Positions 10,089 to 19,700 of a stretch of DNA of 21,735 nucleotides are shown in pieces (position 1 is the stretch's first letter; each line of letters begins with the position of its first letter). The notes under the pieces were generated by a model. It was not told the DNA's origin. It ran no database searches and saw only the letters and a list, made by a program, of their open reading frames with translations. Origin of the DNA: Fragilaria radians (lineage: Eukaryota > Bacillariophyta > Fragilariophyceae > Fragilariales > Fragilariaceae); assembly GCA_900642245.1 (NCBI GenBank), contig CAAAJI010000443.1, forward strand, positions 28,517 to 50,251, read 5' to 3'. The position numbers and the translations under genes were made by a program.

Positions 10089-10992
10089 TTCCAATGATTG
10101 GGAATATAGCAACTATAGCTATTGAATCAAACAAAGTGAAAAATAAACTAGATTTCAACAATCTACACGAAATCTTGGGCTGTGGCGAGGCAGCAACCAG
10201 AATGACTGGAAAATACTATGGATATGTTGCTACTGGCAGTTTTAAGAAATGTAAAGCATGTTCAGTTGGAAAGGCAAGACAGAACAATCTCCACAAAGAC
10301 TGGAAAGATAGCAGTGTAACTGCAGGAGAAAAGCTCCACATAGATATCAGCTCTATCAAATGAGAAAGCTATGGAGGATCGAAATGTTGGGCTTTAGCTG
10401 TTGATGAGCATGCAAACTACTGTGGATTGATTTTTTCTGAACCGAAAAAGTGACATATAAGACAAGCTTCATTAACTTTGGAGTTGTAAGATCTAAAGAA
10501 GACATTCAAGTTCCTAAGGTTGGATGATGCTGGAGAAGATTTTGCATGTGAGATCAACAACATCATGGTTTGAAGTTTGAGTGCAGTGGACCAAGAACAC
10601 CTCATAGAAACGGAAAGGTGGAGAGAAAGTTCCAAACCCTTTATGAAAGAATCCGTGCCATGTTCAATGACTTGGGAATTGATGATGAAATTCAAAATGG
10701 ACTTTGGGCAGAACGTGCACTTACTGTATCATTCAATGAAAACAGAATTGTCAACAGTGACACTCCACAGTAACCATTTAATGTTCAATACACCATTCAA
10801 ATGGATAAAAATGTCAGAACCTTTGGAGATATGTGTGTTGTGAGGACAAAGAAAGCCATTCAAGGAAAGTTAAATGGCAGAGGCACTGTTGGTCTATTTG
10901 TTGCTTTTCCTTAAAATCATTCAAATGATGTATACAGGATATTCAACCTGAAAACCATACAAATCATCAGGTTAAGAGATGAGTTGGCTTAA
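10082..10992 (+). pseudogene. Copia integrase remnant
   Basis: Integrase inserts element cDNA into the genome. The pre-integrase zinc finger is seen as LHEILG..GEAA..., ending KKCKACSVGKARQ. The core shows LHIDISSI (first Asp), RLDDAGE (second Asp) and NGKVERKF (catalytic Glu), followed by the conserved tail QGKLNGRGT.GLFV and NDVYRIFNL. The region starts in one frame (10082-10569, broken by TGA at 10361 and 10452) and continues in another (10570-10992, broken by TAA at 10771 and 10912). The middle of the catalytic core is shortened. The triad residues survive but the protein cannot be made. Confidence 0.88.
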
Positions 10993-11034
10993 TTTGAGGT
11001 ATGGAAAATGGAATAAGTAGATTCCCAACGGACG

Positions 11035-11680
11035 AAGCTGTGTCAAAATAAATGGATTTTTAAAACAAAATGAAACGGAATTTTTCGAGCGCGGATAGTG
11101 GCATGTGTCTACAGTCAAATTTCTGGAGTCGATTTTAACCTGGAAATTTAATTGGAAAAGTATGTATAGACACGGAATTTCTACATGGAACCTCAAAGAG
11201 ACAATCTTTATGGAGGTAGGGTATGGAAGCCAATAAAAATGAATATTTGATTCTAAACGGAGTCATTTGCGGTCTTTTCCAATCTGCAAGGGAACTTTAC
11301 AATAAACTTATTTTGTCGTTGAAGATTGATGTTTCAAGGGAAGCCCTGTTGATCCATGTTTGTGGATAAAGCATTCAAAGCTTGAAATTGTCATAGTTGC
11401 TGTGCATGGTGACAACTGTTTTGTTGTTGGAAGTGAAAAGGTTTACTGCCTATCTGAGTTATAAGATTCAGATTAGTCAAGAGACAAAAACTAGATGTGA
11501 TAAGCAACCACATCTGATTAAAAGTCTAATTGAAAAAATTGGAGAAGCCGGGATTGAGATTGTGAGACCCAATGATGAAGTCAAGATTGCCTTTGCAATG
11601 CAATCAAAATACAGATCATGAGTTGGTATGCTTTTGTACTTGATCAAAATATTCCAGACCAGACTAGGTTAATGTTGTAA
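11035..11680 (+). pseudogene. Copia reverse transcriptase remnant
   Basis: The RT start KWIFKTK.NGIFRARIVAC.YSQ..GVDF is at 11050-11140, followed by an EFLHGT...ETIFMEVGYG segment, LNGVICGLFQSARELYNKL and VDPCLWIKHSK. At the catalytic site, where Copia normally has Y-V-D-D, this copy reads HGDN (11405-11416), so the site is destroyed as well as frameshifted. The segment then changes frame to QPHLIKSLIEKIGEAGI and KYRS.VGMLLYLIK. Four different frame shifts and several stops occur. Confidence 0.85.
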
Positions 11681-11697
11681 GGGAATCGTCAAAATAT

Positions 11698-12275
11698 ATG
11701 GATGGCGCAAGTATTGCTGCATACAAGTAGACGCAAAGAGTCATCAAATTTGTACTGGACAACAAAATACATTGTTTGAAGTTCCAACCAAAGCATGAAA
11801 GTGGAGAATGGGACTTGGTCTCATATTGCGGCAGTGATTGGGCAGAATCAAGATTCAGTGTAAATGGAGTCATCATGCACTTGCTTGGAGTCCCAATTTG
11901 TTGGGGATCTAAGGCTCAGAAGGGAGTTACATTGTCCAGCAATGAAGCTGAGTACGTAGCAATGTCCGAGGCACTAAAAGAAGTCGTTTCGTATTCTATT
12001 TATCGAGAAGCATGCTTAATGAAGTTAAACTTCCAATCATTTTGAGGTGAGATAATGTGGGTGCTATTTTCATGGCCAACTCGGGAATTTTCACCAGTCT
12101 TGCTGACTCCAGGTATCATTTTGTTCGTGAGCATAGTGTGGATGCTTTCATCAGGATCGCTTTTGTAAAGTCATGTGATAATGATGCTGATATCTTTACA
12201 AAAAATGTGAGTAAGGATGCGTACACAAAACACGTGAGCTATTTATTGGGTAATATTAAAGATTCCAACAATTGA
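11698..12275 (+). pseudogene. Copia RNase H remnant
   Basis: Reads MDGASIAAYK, a stop, then RVIKFVLDNK and the long open run 11776-12045 with WDLVSYCGSDWAE, GVPICWGSKAQKGVTLSS and NEAEYVAMSEALKE, all diagnostic of Copia RNase H. A frame change near 12045 leads to VGAIFMAN, RYHFVREHSVDAFI and FVKSCDNDADIFTKNVS, ending at TAA-like termination near 12275. This is the best preserved part of the element and marks the 3' end of pol. Confidence 0.9.
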
Positions 12276-13224
12276 ATATTGGAGATAGGTATGATATTGG
12301 AATGCATCCTCAATATGCATTAGTATTAGGGTCAGTCTAGTTTCCTGAAGTGATTAGCGAGTTAAAATGTTTTATGTGAGAACAGTGAAGAAAAGACATT
12401 AAGAGTAGTAATAGGAGTAATTAATTATTAAATTATTACGATTTAAGTGTGAAGAGGCACTTTAATGGTTTCAACAGCGTGAGATCAAAGCTAATATTTG
12501 TGTATGTCTTGCCCTTACAATAGCACTTTTCACAACGTGTTCTATCAATGCCATATTTCATATTATTGTAAGGAAAGCTTTATTGAGTTTATTTTTACTT
12601 AAAAATACAATTTATTCCCAGGAAAGAATCTGACTTATTCAATATTTGTTGCATTGTTTAATTTGACCTCAATCACGTCTATTTCTTCAACGTTTTTTGA
12701 ATAAAGATTAGCTATACAGAAAAACAACCAAGCTCAATTATATCAACTATACTACACGTAAATCAAAGAAAATCTTTCTTTCTCTACGCATCATTTCTCA
12801 TGAGGTTAGTTAACATTTTTATAATATGAGAAGGACACGCCTGTGCTTTTTTGCAAAATTCAGCATGACATTGTATTTGTTTTCTTGAAGAACTAGCACC
12901 TCTTTGTGGTGCTCCAACAATATACATCCAATGTTGCAGACCTACCATTTTGATGCCAAAGGATATTGGTGATAATCATTGACTATATATCAACTTTCAT
13001 TGAAGTTTATACCTTCCTCATACTTAAACAAGTCACGTCGCTCCACTATCAGACATATAATCCAAAGCCTTAGTACAACTAATCCATAATTTCAGGATTC
13101 GTGCTTGTCAAGCTGCATAAAGTATCCTCGATATAACTCACTAAAAGATTAAAACTCTCTTTTTCCACTTTTGACAAGCACGATGTGATAATCTATTTCT
13201 TTATAAATGTAAGCTAACGAGCAA
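12276..13224. other. Intergenic, possible decayed 3' end of Copia
   Basis: No supported gene. The first 100-200 bp should include the 3' LTR if the element was complete, but no matching sequence was recognised upstream of gag. Around 12840-12970 the minus strand has a short open, protein-like run (GAPQRGASSSRKQIQ) with no recognisable family. A short inverted repeat GCACC..GGTGC sits near 12897-12913. Confidence 0.4.
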
Positions 13225-13650
13225 TCAGATTTTGCTTCCTTTATCCTTTCCTTCTTTAGCTGAATCGTTACTGTTTGCTTCCTTCTTTCCGGCTTTTGCT
13301 TTATCAACCTTGTTGCTGCCAACATTTTTCTTTCCTTTGCCTCCCTTACCTTTCTTACCCTTAGTACTTGAACTTCCCTCGCTCTCTTTTTTCCCCTTTT
13401 TGCCTCCTTTTTCTCCTTTCTTTCCCTTACTGCCCTTCTTTCCTTCTCCTTTAGTATCGTTGCTATCAACAATTTTTTCTTTTTTGTCTTTGAAGGTCTT
13501 GTCTACTTTTAAGACAGGTTCGTCTATCGCCTCTGTCACTTTGAGAATATCATTACCCATCTCTGCGACAGGGGAGTCTGCAGGAGGATCATAAATTGCA
13601 GAGCAAAAATGAGTTACGATAAGAAACAACAGAATAATCTTTCGCACCAT
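13225..13650 (-). CDS. Secreted Lys/Gly-rich polycationic protein, silaffin-like candidate
   Basis: Single-exon, 141 residues, ATG at 13650. A clear signal peptide (about residues 1-18, MVRKIILLFLIVTHFCSA) is followed by a short acidic segment (about 19-50) and then a low-complexity basic region. That region is built from KG, GKKG, KGKK and KGKKGKGGKGKK units, with Ser/Asp/Asn spacers. Lysine is about a quarter of all residues (35 of 141), with about 19 Gly and 12 Ser. In diatoms, secreted Lys-rich proteins with clustered lysines bind silica (silaffins and related proteins), so this is a candidate of that type. Its Ser content is below that of classical silaffins and no RXL site is evident. 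A simple structural or nucleic-acid-binding secreted protein is an alternative. A TATA-like CATATAAA lies about 15-25 bp upstream of the ATG. Confidence 0.65.
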   Translation of the reverse strand: MVRKIILLFLIVTHFCSAIYDPPADSPVAEMGNDILKVTEAIDEPVLKVDKTFKDKKEKIVDSNDTKGEGKKGSKGKKGEKGGKKGKKESEGSSSTKGKKGKGGKGKKNVGSNKVDKAKAGKKEANSNDSAKEGKDKGSKI

Positions 13651-14759
13651 TTAAAATTGTTGGTTTATATGTTTGTTTCCTCTCTTTTTCTGAGCCACAA
13701 GATCGAAGCAAAAATTCTTGACAAAAATCAACTCTTACAAACGATTTGTCACAAATTCACACGAAACAGACACTGGGAGAGTGTTAAGTATTTCACATTT
13801 GAATCGGGAGTCGATGTTTCCAAAATTTTCGAAAATGGTGGATGAATCTTTAACCAAATCTCTCAGGTCTTTTACACGACACATAGTTGGTTTCGTAGGA
13901 ACCTCAGCTGAAAAAAACTGCGGTATGGCATTTTTTTCAACATGTCTGTTACAAAAAATCGTAAGAAAACAATTTACAGCGAAAAAAGTATTGTTAAATT
14001 AAACACTTGAGAGAATAAAGCAAAAACCCTTCCGTTTTGAATTTACCATGGTGGATTACAAGCATATCGCACAATTAGTGACTGGGTATGATGTATAGAA
14101 AAGGCTTAATGCAAAATAATTTAGGATAGAAATTTGAAACAGATTCCAAATTAATACGCAATTATTCACAAAGTCTTGGTAAAAATTAAACATTTAGGAT
14201 AAGTTAGTTGCACAACGTCACGGAATACAAAGTAAGAGAAACCATTTCAAATGGACTTAACTGTTAAGTAACTATGAAGTAGATTGACTATTTGTTTTCG
14301 CGTTCTGTTTCTACCATAGGAAAAGTACGTATATGCCAATACTACCTGCTGTGAGTGGACACTAATTGATAAAATGTACTTGTGACAAATTTGAAGCTAA
14401 ATCTGATATATTGTAAATATAAATGAGACTGCTACCCATCACATAATGCTAAACAAGTTGTTTGAGTATACCTTGGTAGTATGTATTGATCTTATGGAAA
14501 CATTTGCTCATGATTTGTTTATTTTTGAAGGCATTGGTTTGTCAAGGCAATTAAAAATCAAATGGAGATGCAGAAATGGATCAAAAGGTATGGAGTCACT
14601 TTTCAAAAACTTGAGATGATGAGACTTTGCTTAAATACTTCCGTTATATTTAGAAAAGGGAATTGAATCAAGAATGATTTTGAATACTAGATTAACAAAA
14701 GGAGAATAATTACTCAAGCAGAAAGGTAAGTGAAATGGTAGTGTTTAATGTGTCACTTC
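13651..14759. other. Intergenic, no supported gene
   Basis: This is the promoter side of the Lys-rich protein gene. Open frames at 13609-13845 and 13718-14002 are short and motif-free. A plus-strand open run of about 43 codons (about 14535-14665, reading HWFVKAIKNQMEMQKWIK...) looks protein-like but begins without ATG and has no recognisable family. Confidence 0.4.
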
Positions 14760-14799
14760 CGCTTTCACAGGATTTCCTTTCCGTTGCTTTCAAACCATG

Positions 14800-15540
14800 C
14801 CAAGTATCAAAGCCGGATCCGTGTCAGGGCAATAGTGCTGAGGGCATTATCCCTGTCAAAATATTGCAACACAAGTCCAAAGTACTTAATCGTTTGATAG
14901 TCATCTTTGGATGATTCCGTGATTTCCATTCACCCTAACATCCAAAGACACCAAATTTGTAACGGTAGATGAGAGAGATTGGAATATCTCCCTTCATTGT
15001 AATTAAGAAAAGTGTAGCGTACAATGTAATCCTTGTATGCCATGAGATTGTTTCAAAATCTGATGTCTCCAAAAAGTTTCATTTGATTTCGAGACTCTCA
15101 GGATATGATGATAATGTCGCACACTAAAGAGAAAACTCTTGGTTTTCCAAAGCTGGTTTTGAAGATGATGGTCTCGTTCGACTGGGTCTTGTGTCGTGTG
15201 AGGTTCCGTTATTCATGTCCACTTTCGATTGTAGCAAACGGAAAGAGTTAAAATACCAATGTTCTCATGACGGTAAGTAACGACAATCAACAATGGGGTT
15301 ATGACTGAGTCCAGAGTTGTTCCGCTGAAAAGTTTGTAAAATTCGAAGTCGTCGTTGGAGTCGACAAGTACATGAAATGGCACATTTTCTTGGAGAATAA
15401 ACCGTTAACGTTGAGAATCCCAGATTTGAAATTCTCGGTCCACCATACAATCTGTTCTAGATCGGCACGGAAGATAAACCTGCTCTGTTTGATGTATAAA
15501 AATGCATCTGTACCCGTTCCTTTATTTGACCTCAGGGTAT
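14800..15540 (-). pseudogene. Unidentified frameshifted coding relic
   Basis: Read on the minus strand, several protein-like runs follow one another in different frames. About 15520-15390 gives TDAFLYIKQSRFIFRADLEQ, ending ILNVNGLFS. A frame shift then leads to ENVPFHVLVDSNDDFEFYKL and TPLLIVVTYRHENIGILTLSVCYN (about 15395-15210). After a gap comes IKYFGLVLQYFDRDNALSTI (about 14890-14820). The runs are rich in ordinary globular-protein residues rather than low complexity, so I read them as one decayed gene. I do not recognise the family. Some plus-strand frames over 15100-15300 are also open, so orientation is not certain. Confidence 0.3.
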
Positions 15541-16438
15541 GTTTGAAGACTTCTTTGTCTCATTTCTATTTTTTTGAGAGAGATGCATGTTTGTATGTCT
15601 TTACCAGGACTTGTAGGATCAACTACTGACGAGGCCAGTGAACATACTCTTAAATCCTTAAGGTTTGTTGTCAAATCCTATTTGTTGTTTCTAAATAGAA
15701 GATGCTCTAGAAATACTTGACGTCTCTAAAGGGGATGTAAACATCTCTGCCATAGCCCGTTTAACATTCAATAGCTGGGAATTGTATCCGATGACATAAC
15801 AAAAACCGCGAGCTAAGGAGCTTAGTTTCAAATGTGCACTCTTGCATTGCTTTCTATAGTGCTGAGTAAAATACTTCCTAGAATCCTTGGTGTAATCCAT
15901 AAGTCCAGTCTCTTTGTAGATGACTGGACTTTGCAGAACAAATTTAGATTTTTGCATTTTTCAATATAAACAAATTGTTCTAGGATTTGCTAATATGAGG
16001 ATACAACAAAGGACTACAATGTCAACTATTTTTGTCTCAGGATCATCCTGTTGATTCATATCCAATATCATGTCTCCCAAAGGCAAATCTCACCTTGGCA
16101 TTGACAGCTCTTGTTATGCTCTTATTTCTCCTTTCATGTCCCTTTATTGTTGTCAGGAACCTTGAATACAGTGTAAAATGCGGATAGCTCTAGGATGTTT
16201 ATATGTATATAGATGGGATTATTTAGTCGGTGTTCTACCATGATCATATATGCAAACTTGAGCATCATGATGCTTGTAAATGACACATTTCCGACGTATG
16301 ACTAAGGACTCTAATTTTGCAAAAACTCTTGGTTACTAGACAAGAATACTAATTTTTGTTTGATGATAATTTCTGTTTCCATTCGTTTCTTGACTCTTTG
16401 CTTACTTTCCACCAGTAGATTCGGTTTTAGACCTCCAA
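15541..16438. other. Intergenic, no supported gene
   Basis: A minus-strand open frame at 15691-15957 (88 codons) has no recognisable domain and is not continued on either side. The rest has no open frame of note. The right end should hold the 3' UTR of the PP4 gene. Confidence 0.4.
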
Positions 16439-16456
16439 ATATATATATATATATAT
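16439..16456. repeat. (AT)9 microsatellite
   Basis: Nine AT dinucleotides run just downstream of the stop codon of the PP4 gene, so they are probably within its 3' UTR. Confidence 0.9.
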
Positions 16457-16461
16457 TTCAT

Positions 16462-17659
16462 TTACAAAAAGTAATCGGGTGGTGGATTTTTAATAGGAAC
16501 TCCACGTTTCTCTTGGGGGGCTGCCTCAAATATCTGAAAGGTCCGGACTAGATTTTCATCTAATTCCAAGATTGCTGCGACGTTGCCACATCGATAACAA
16601 TAATTGGGTGCACTCCAAACAGTGACAAGTGCATCTTGGAACATACTCCTATGACCCTCCATAACGAGTTGATGTGCCCTAGCGATTAAATCTAGATCAT
16701 TCCGTTCATTGAATGCCGATACGATGTCTCCCCCAAATAAATATCCCGCACCACGGGGAGACAATCCCCAACCATCAATTTCTTCTGGATCAGACCACAT
16801 AAGGTCACACATGGCACCATCGTGGGGTACTTCTTGTTTCCGATCAATGACACGAATTTGATCCAAGGTATTGATGGAGGGACTAAGGCCACCATGGACA
16901 GTAAATATTTTATCCTCAATAATGGCACTTAGAGATAGGTAGTCGAAAATTTCTGTACAATACCTCCATACATTGACAGAACCATACTTCCGAAGACATT
17001 CGTCATAAAAGCCATAGACTTGAGTGATTTGTCTAGATTCATGATTTCCACGAATCAGGGTAATCCGGTCTGGATAACGAACCTTCAATGCCAAGAGTAA
17101 TAGGAAGGTCTCGACAGAATAGTATCCACGATCTACAAAGTCTCCTAAGAATAAATAATTCTTATCCGGACATTCACCACCCACTTTGAAAAGTTCGACA
17201 AGGTCATAAAATTGACCATGAATATCACCACAGATCTGTGTATCCATAGAATAGTATTAGTATCAGAAGAAGAGTAAGATGAAGGTGAGGATTAGGATAC
17301 GATACAATCTAAACATAACTACAAAATGGCACAAAAACACGTACCGTCACAGGTGCATCGACACGTTGAACATTACTTTCATCCACTAAAATTTCTCTTG
17401 CACGTAAACATAACGCCTTTACTTCACCCTCACGAAGATATTCACAACGTTTTAAACGTTCAATTTGTTCATCCAAACAAGAATTACCACCACTGGTTAA
17501 TGACGATGCAGCCATATTGGTTGTTAGCAACATACTACTACTATTACCACTACTATTGTTATTCGCTGTAGCATTAGTAATAGTATTTGCTGCTGCTGCT
17601 GCTGTTGCTGCTGTTGTTGTTGGCATCATTGTCGATGGACTTGCAGCAACGGCAGCCAT
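16462..17659 (-). CDS. PPP4C: Serine/threonine protein phosphatase 4 catalytic subunit
   Basis: Exon 1 is 17659-17345 and exon 2 is 17235-16462. The 109-bp intron starts GTACGT and ends ACACAG, phase 0; the predicted protein has 362 residues. It removes phosphate from Ser/Thr of nuclear and cytosolic proteins with regulatory subunits. All PPP-family metal and catalytic motifs are present: GDIHG (108-112), GDFVDRG (136-142), RGNHE (167-171), HGGLSP (219-224) and SAPNYCYRCGN (313-323). The C-terminal DYFL is the conserved methylated tail. Runs such as VRYPDRITLIRGNHESRQI and the start QIERLKRCE..REGEVKALC are characteristic of PP4 rather than PP2A or PP6. The usual length is about 305-315. The extra N-terminal 50 residues are Ala/Thr/Asn/Ser low complexity, partly encoded by a GCA/ACA triplet run. 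An in-frame ATG at 17515 would give a normal 314-residue protein. Confidence 0.97.
17585..17624 (-). repeat. Triplet repeat encoding Thr/Ala run in PP4 N-terminus
   Basis: On the coding strand this is an interrupted ACA/GCA triplet tract (seen as CTG/TTG on the plus strand) encoding a Thr/Ala-rich run of the PP4 N-terminal extension. Slippage here could vary the length without breaking the frame. Nearby ATT/ACT/AAT triplets continue the low-complexity character. Confidence 0.8.
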
Positions 17660-17997
17660 ACTCGACCTGTTGTTGTACTACTATGTTATTGTACATACGA
17701 TAAAATTACAGAAAGGCAGCAACAGTCACCGTGTCTAATAGTCATAGTACTACTCTTACTACGATTTGGACGTGACGTGACCATCATACTATAATATAAT
17801 CAAAAAGCGGAATTGTAGAAAATCATCAACAAATTTCTTTCCGTCACATTAACATCATGGAACACCTCAACCAATTGCACATATGCCATAAAGAAATGCT
17901 ACCCTGGCAACTAATTTTCGGGTTTAACTACCTTCATAAAGCCAAAAGGGGTGAAATATGTGGACTGCAAAGAAAATAAGAGGAAACATATTAATTA
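17660..17997. other. Upstream region of the PP4 gene
   Basis: Promoter and 5' UTR of the PP4 gene must lie here. No convincing TATA box or open frame was seen. Confidence 0.4.
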
Positions 17998-18069
17998 GTG
18001 AGGTTTGAACCCACTAACCTCAGAATAGTTTACCTTAAGAATTCCTTACAAGTGCCAAAGTGCGCTCAA
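17998..18069 (-). other. tRNA-like relic with Pol III A/B boxes
   Basis: Read on the minus strand, a canonical T-arm is present: stem GTGGG, loop TTCAAAC, stem CTCAC (18014-17998), which includes a B-box. An A-box-like stretch (TGAGCGCACTTTGGC) lies about 50 nt upstream. The flanking 7-mers (GTGAATC and TAATTAA) do not pair as an acceptor stem and no clean anticodon arm is evident. It is therefore not a working tRNA; a degenerate tRNA gene or the head of a tRNA-derived SINE fits better. Confidence 0.4.
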
Positions 18070-18327
18070 GATTCACTGGAAATTTAAGAGATCAAGATTG
18101 AATTCTAGGAGGGATTGAATCAGTTACCTTCTACAAATAAAAAGTATTATAATTAATTGAATTACACTTCTATCATCTACACCACATTAAGATACTTTCT
18201 CTAGAGGCCTAATTGGTGGCATAGTGCATTATAAATTTATAGCCCCTACATGCTACTGAAAGAAGACTAAGATTACACTGTTTAAGGAGCTCTTTTGGAA
18301 GATTAAGATCCAACAACAAAAGGAGAT
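18070..18327. other. Possible 5' leader of the Gypsy element
   Basis: This stretch has no open frame. TGGTGGCATAGTGCA at about 18214-18228 partly resembles a primer-binding site complementary to an initiator-methionine tRNA 3' end (TGGTAGCAGAG...). If so, the 5' LTR would end near 18212. The match is partial and no second LTR is in the window. Confidence 0.25.
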
Positions 18328-19590
18328 GTGAAGAATGCATATATAGATTCCAAGAGTCAAGAAGTTGGGTCATTCACTTCCTGTTCTCCCGTTGATTCCT
18401 CAGGAGACAAAAAAATGGAAGAAGAAAAATGGAAGTTCATTGCATTTGACTTGAAGACCAGGCATGGACAACCTTCAGGTGCCACCAGGTACAAGAAGAA
18501 TGTCAGGAAGTTCGAAGAGGACAATCCCAAGGAATGAATAGATATGCTGAGAGACTGGACCCAGAATTCCATGGCGGGTGGCACTGACAGGGCTTCTATA
18601 GTGAGAGCCTTGGTGCGTGGAGAGAGTGCAGCTGTATTTGAGACAGCCCTCCAAGATACCAGGACAGCAAAAGAGGGTGAGGCAAGTCCAATCAGTGTAG
18701 AACACGACAACCAAGCCTTGAATGCAGTAACAGAGACAGTTTTTCCGCACTGGGCATTTGCTACTCAGCAACTTTGGATGAACAGGAAGATGATTAAACC
18801 GGTACGCTTGACCAAAAGACAGATGGCTGCTTCAATCAACCGTTTAAACAATGCCTTACCTTTCTTTCCCACTGCAACAGAAGCCTCCAAGTTTTCAGAA
18901 ATTGAACATATTGGGCTTTTGGAATGGTTTATTCCAGCTACTTGGAGGGCCAAGTTTGACCTGGACAGCTACATCCCCACTCTTCACTCAAGGGCCAAGT
19001 TGATTGAAGCCTGTGAAGCAATTGAACGAAGCAAAATTGCTGTGGAAAGGCCATCCAGGGAGGAGAGCAGCCAGAGTCACAGAAATATTAAAAGGTCAGC
19101 TGTCAAGAACCGCACAGAACAAGCAAAAAGCAGAAAAACACTAGCGCAGTGAGCATGGGTATAACCCAACACATAGTACAGCAGACTACTAAACATTAAA
19201 AAATCGGGCTAAAGCCACGAATCACGCCCCAAAGGCCGACAAACGCAGTTTTTCCAACCAGAATCTCCGCAAGGAGATCTGTTAGCCAAGACGATTCTGG
19301 AGATGTATGCCTGTTATCAAGAGAGAGCAAGCCAAGTTAGATGGACACAAGAAGCCAGAGAAGCACAAGAAAGTAGTGGCAACCAAGAGTGAAAGTGATG
19401 ATGAAATGTCAGTTCAAGTCATCTGCGCTCCTAAGAATAAATCTAAAAGAAAACCAACAACACCTTGGATGTTAGTGCTGAGGAAATGGAATACCAGAAG
19501 AAGCTCAAGTGGTTGAAGGACCATGAAGAGTTCACTGGAGAAGAAGGTTACAATACAGGAGAAGAATTCTCTGGAAGTGAATCTGCTTGA
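18328..19590 (+). pseudogene. Gypsy gag remnant
   Basis: Gag forms the retrotransposon particle. The main frame runs from 18328 to 19152 with one in-frame TGA (18535-18537). It includes a capsid-like helical part (18544-19152) with INRLNNALPFFP, LLEWFIPATWRAKFDLDSYIP and LIEACEAIERSK. A +1 shift then gives a zinc-knuckle-like HG.NPTHSTADY..LKNRAK, where the cysteines expected in such a knuckle are replaced (Glu and Tyr seen). KREQAKLDGHKK and a Ser/Asp/Glu stretch (KSESDDEMSVQVI) follow. Another shift at about 19465 gives LDVSAEEMEYQKKLKWLKDHEE up to TGA at 19590. Confidence 0.75.
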
Positions 19591-19700
19591 CAGAAACCCA
19601 TGGGATCACTAATTAGAATTAGAAACTGATACAAATACTTTAATTCCACAGCAACATTACTTAGACCTAGTACAAAGTCTAAAATAGAGCAATTATCATC

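Larger units (their letters stand above)
9601..12275 (+). mobile_element. Decayed Ty1/Copia retrotransposon (gag-pol)
   Basis: One element can be followed in order on the plus strand: gag (9601-10088), zinc-binding and integrase core (about 10082-10992), reverse transcriptase (about 11035-11680) and RNase H (about 11698-12275). The order integrase before reverse transcriptase identifies it as Copia. There are at least six frame changes and many in-frame stops, so it cannot make protein. No aspartic protease segment was found between gag and integrase. No LTR pair, primer-binding site or polypurine tract could be recognised by eye. It is an old, immobile copy. Confidence 0.93.

Noticed and set aside
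9340..12600. LTR pair for the Copia element
   Set aside because: Reading the flanks of gag and of RNase H side by side gave no convincing repeated block; an alignment program would be needed to exclude a highly diverged pair.
13232..13594. 120-codon plus-strand frame rich in Phe, Leu, Pro and Ser
   Set aside because: It is the exact antisense of the Lys/Gly-rich secreted protein; its composition is the complement of AAG/GGA-rich codons.
14726..14770. GTAAGT...TTTCACAG, an intron-like 45-bp segment on the plus strand
   Set aside because: Flanking sequence is not convincingly open in a joined frame and the length is well below the 101-109 bp of the supported introns.
17326..17738. Plus-strand frames of 81 and 73 codons over PP4 exon 1
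   Set aside because: They are antisense shadows of the triplet-rich PP4 N-terminal coding sequence.
17998..18076. Functional tRNA gene
   Set aside because: The acceptor stem does not pair and no regular anticodon arm is present, so only a relic is claimed.
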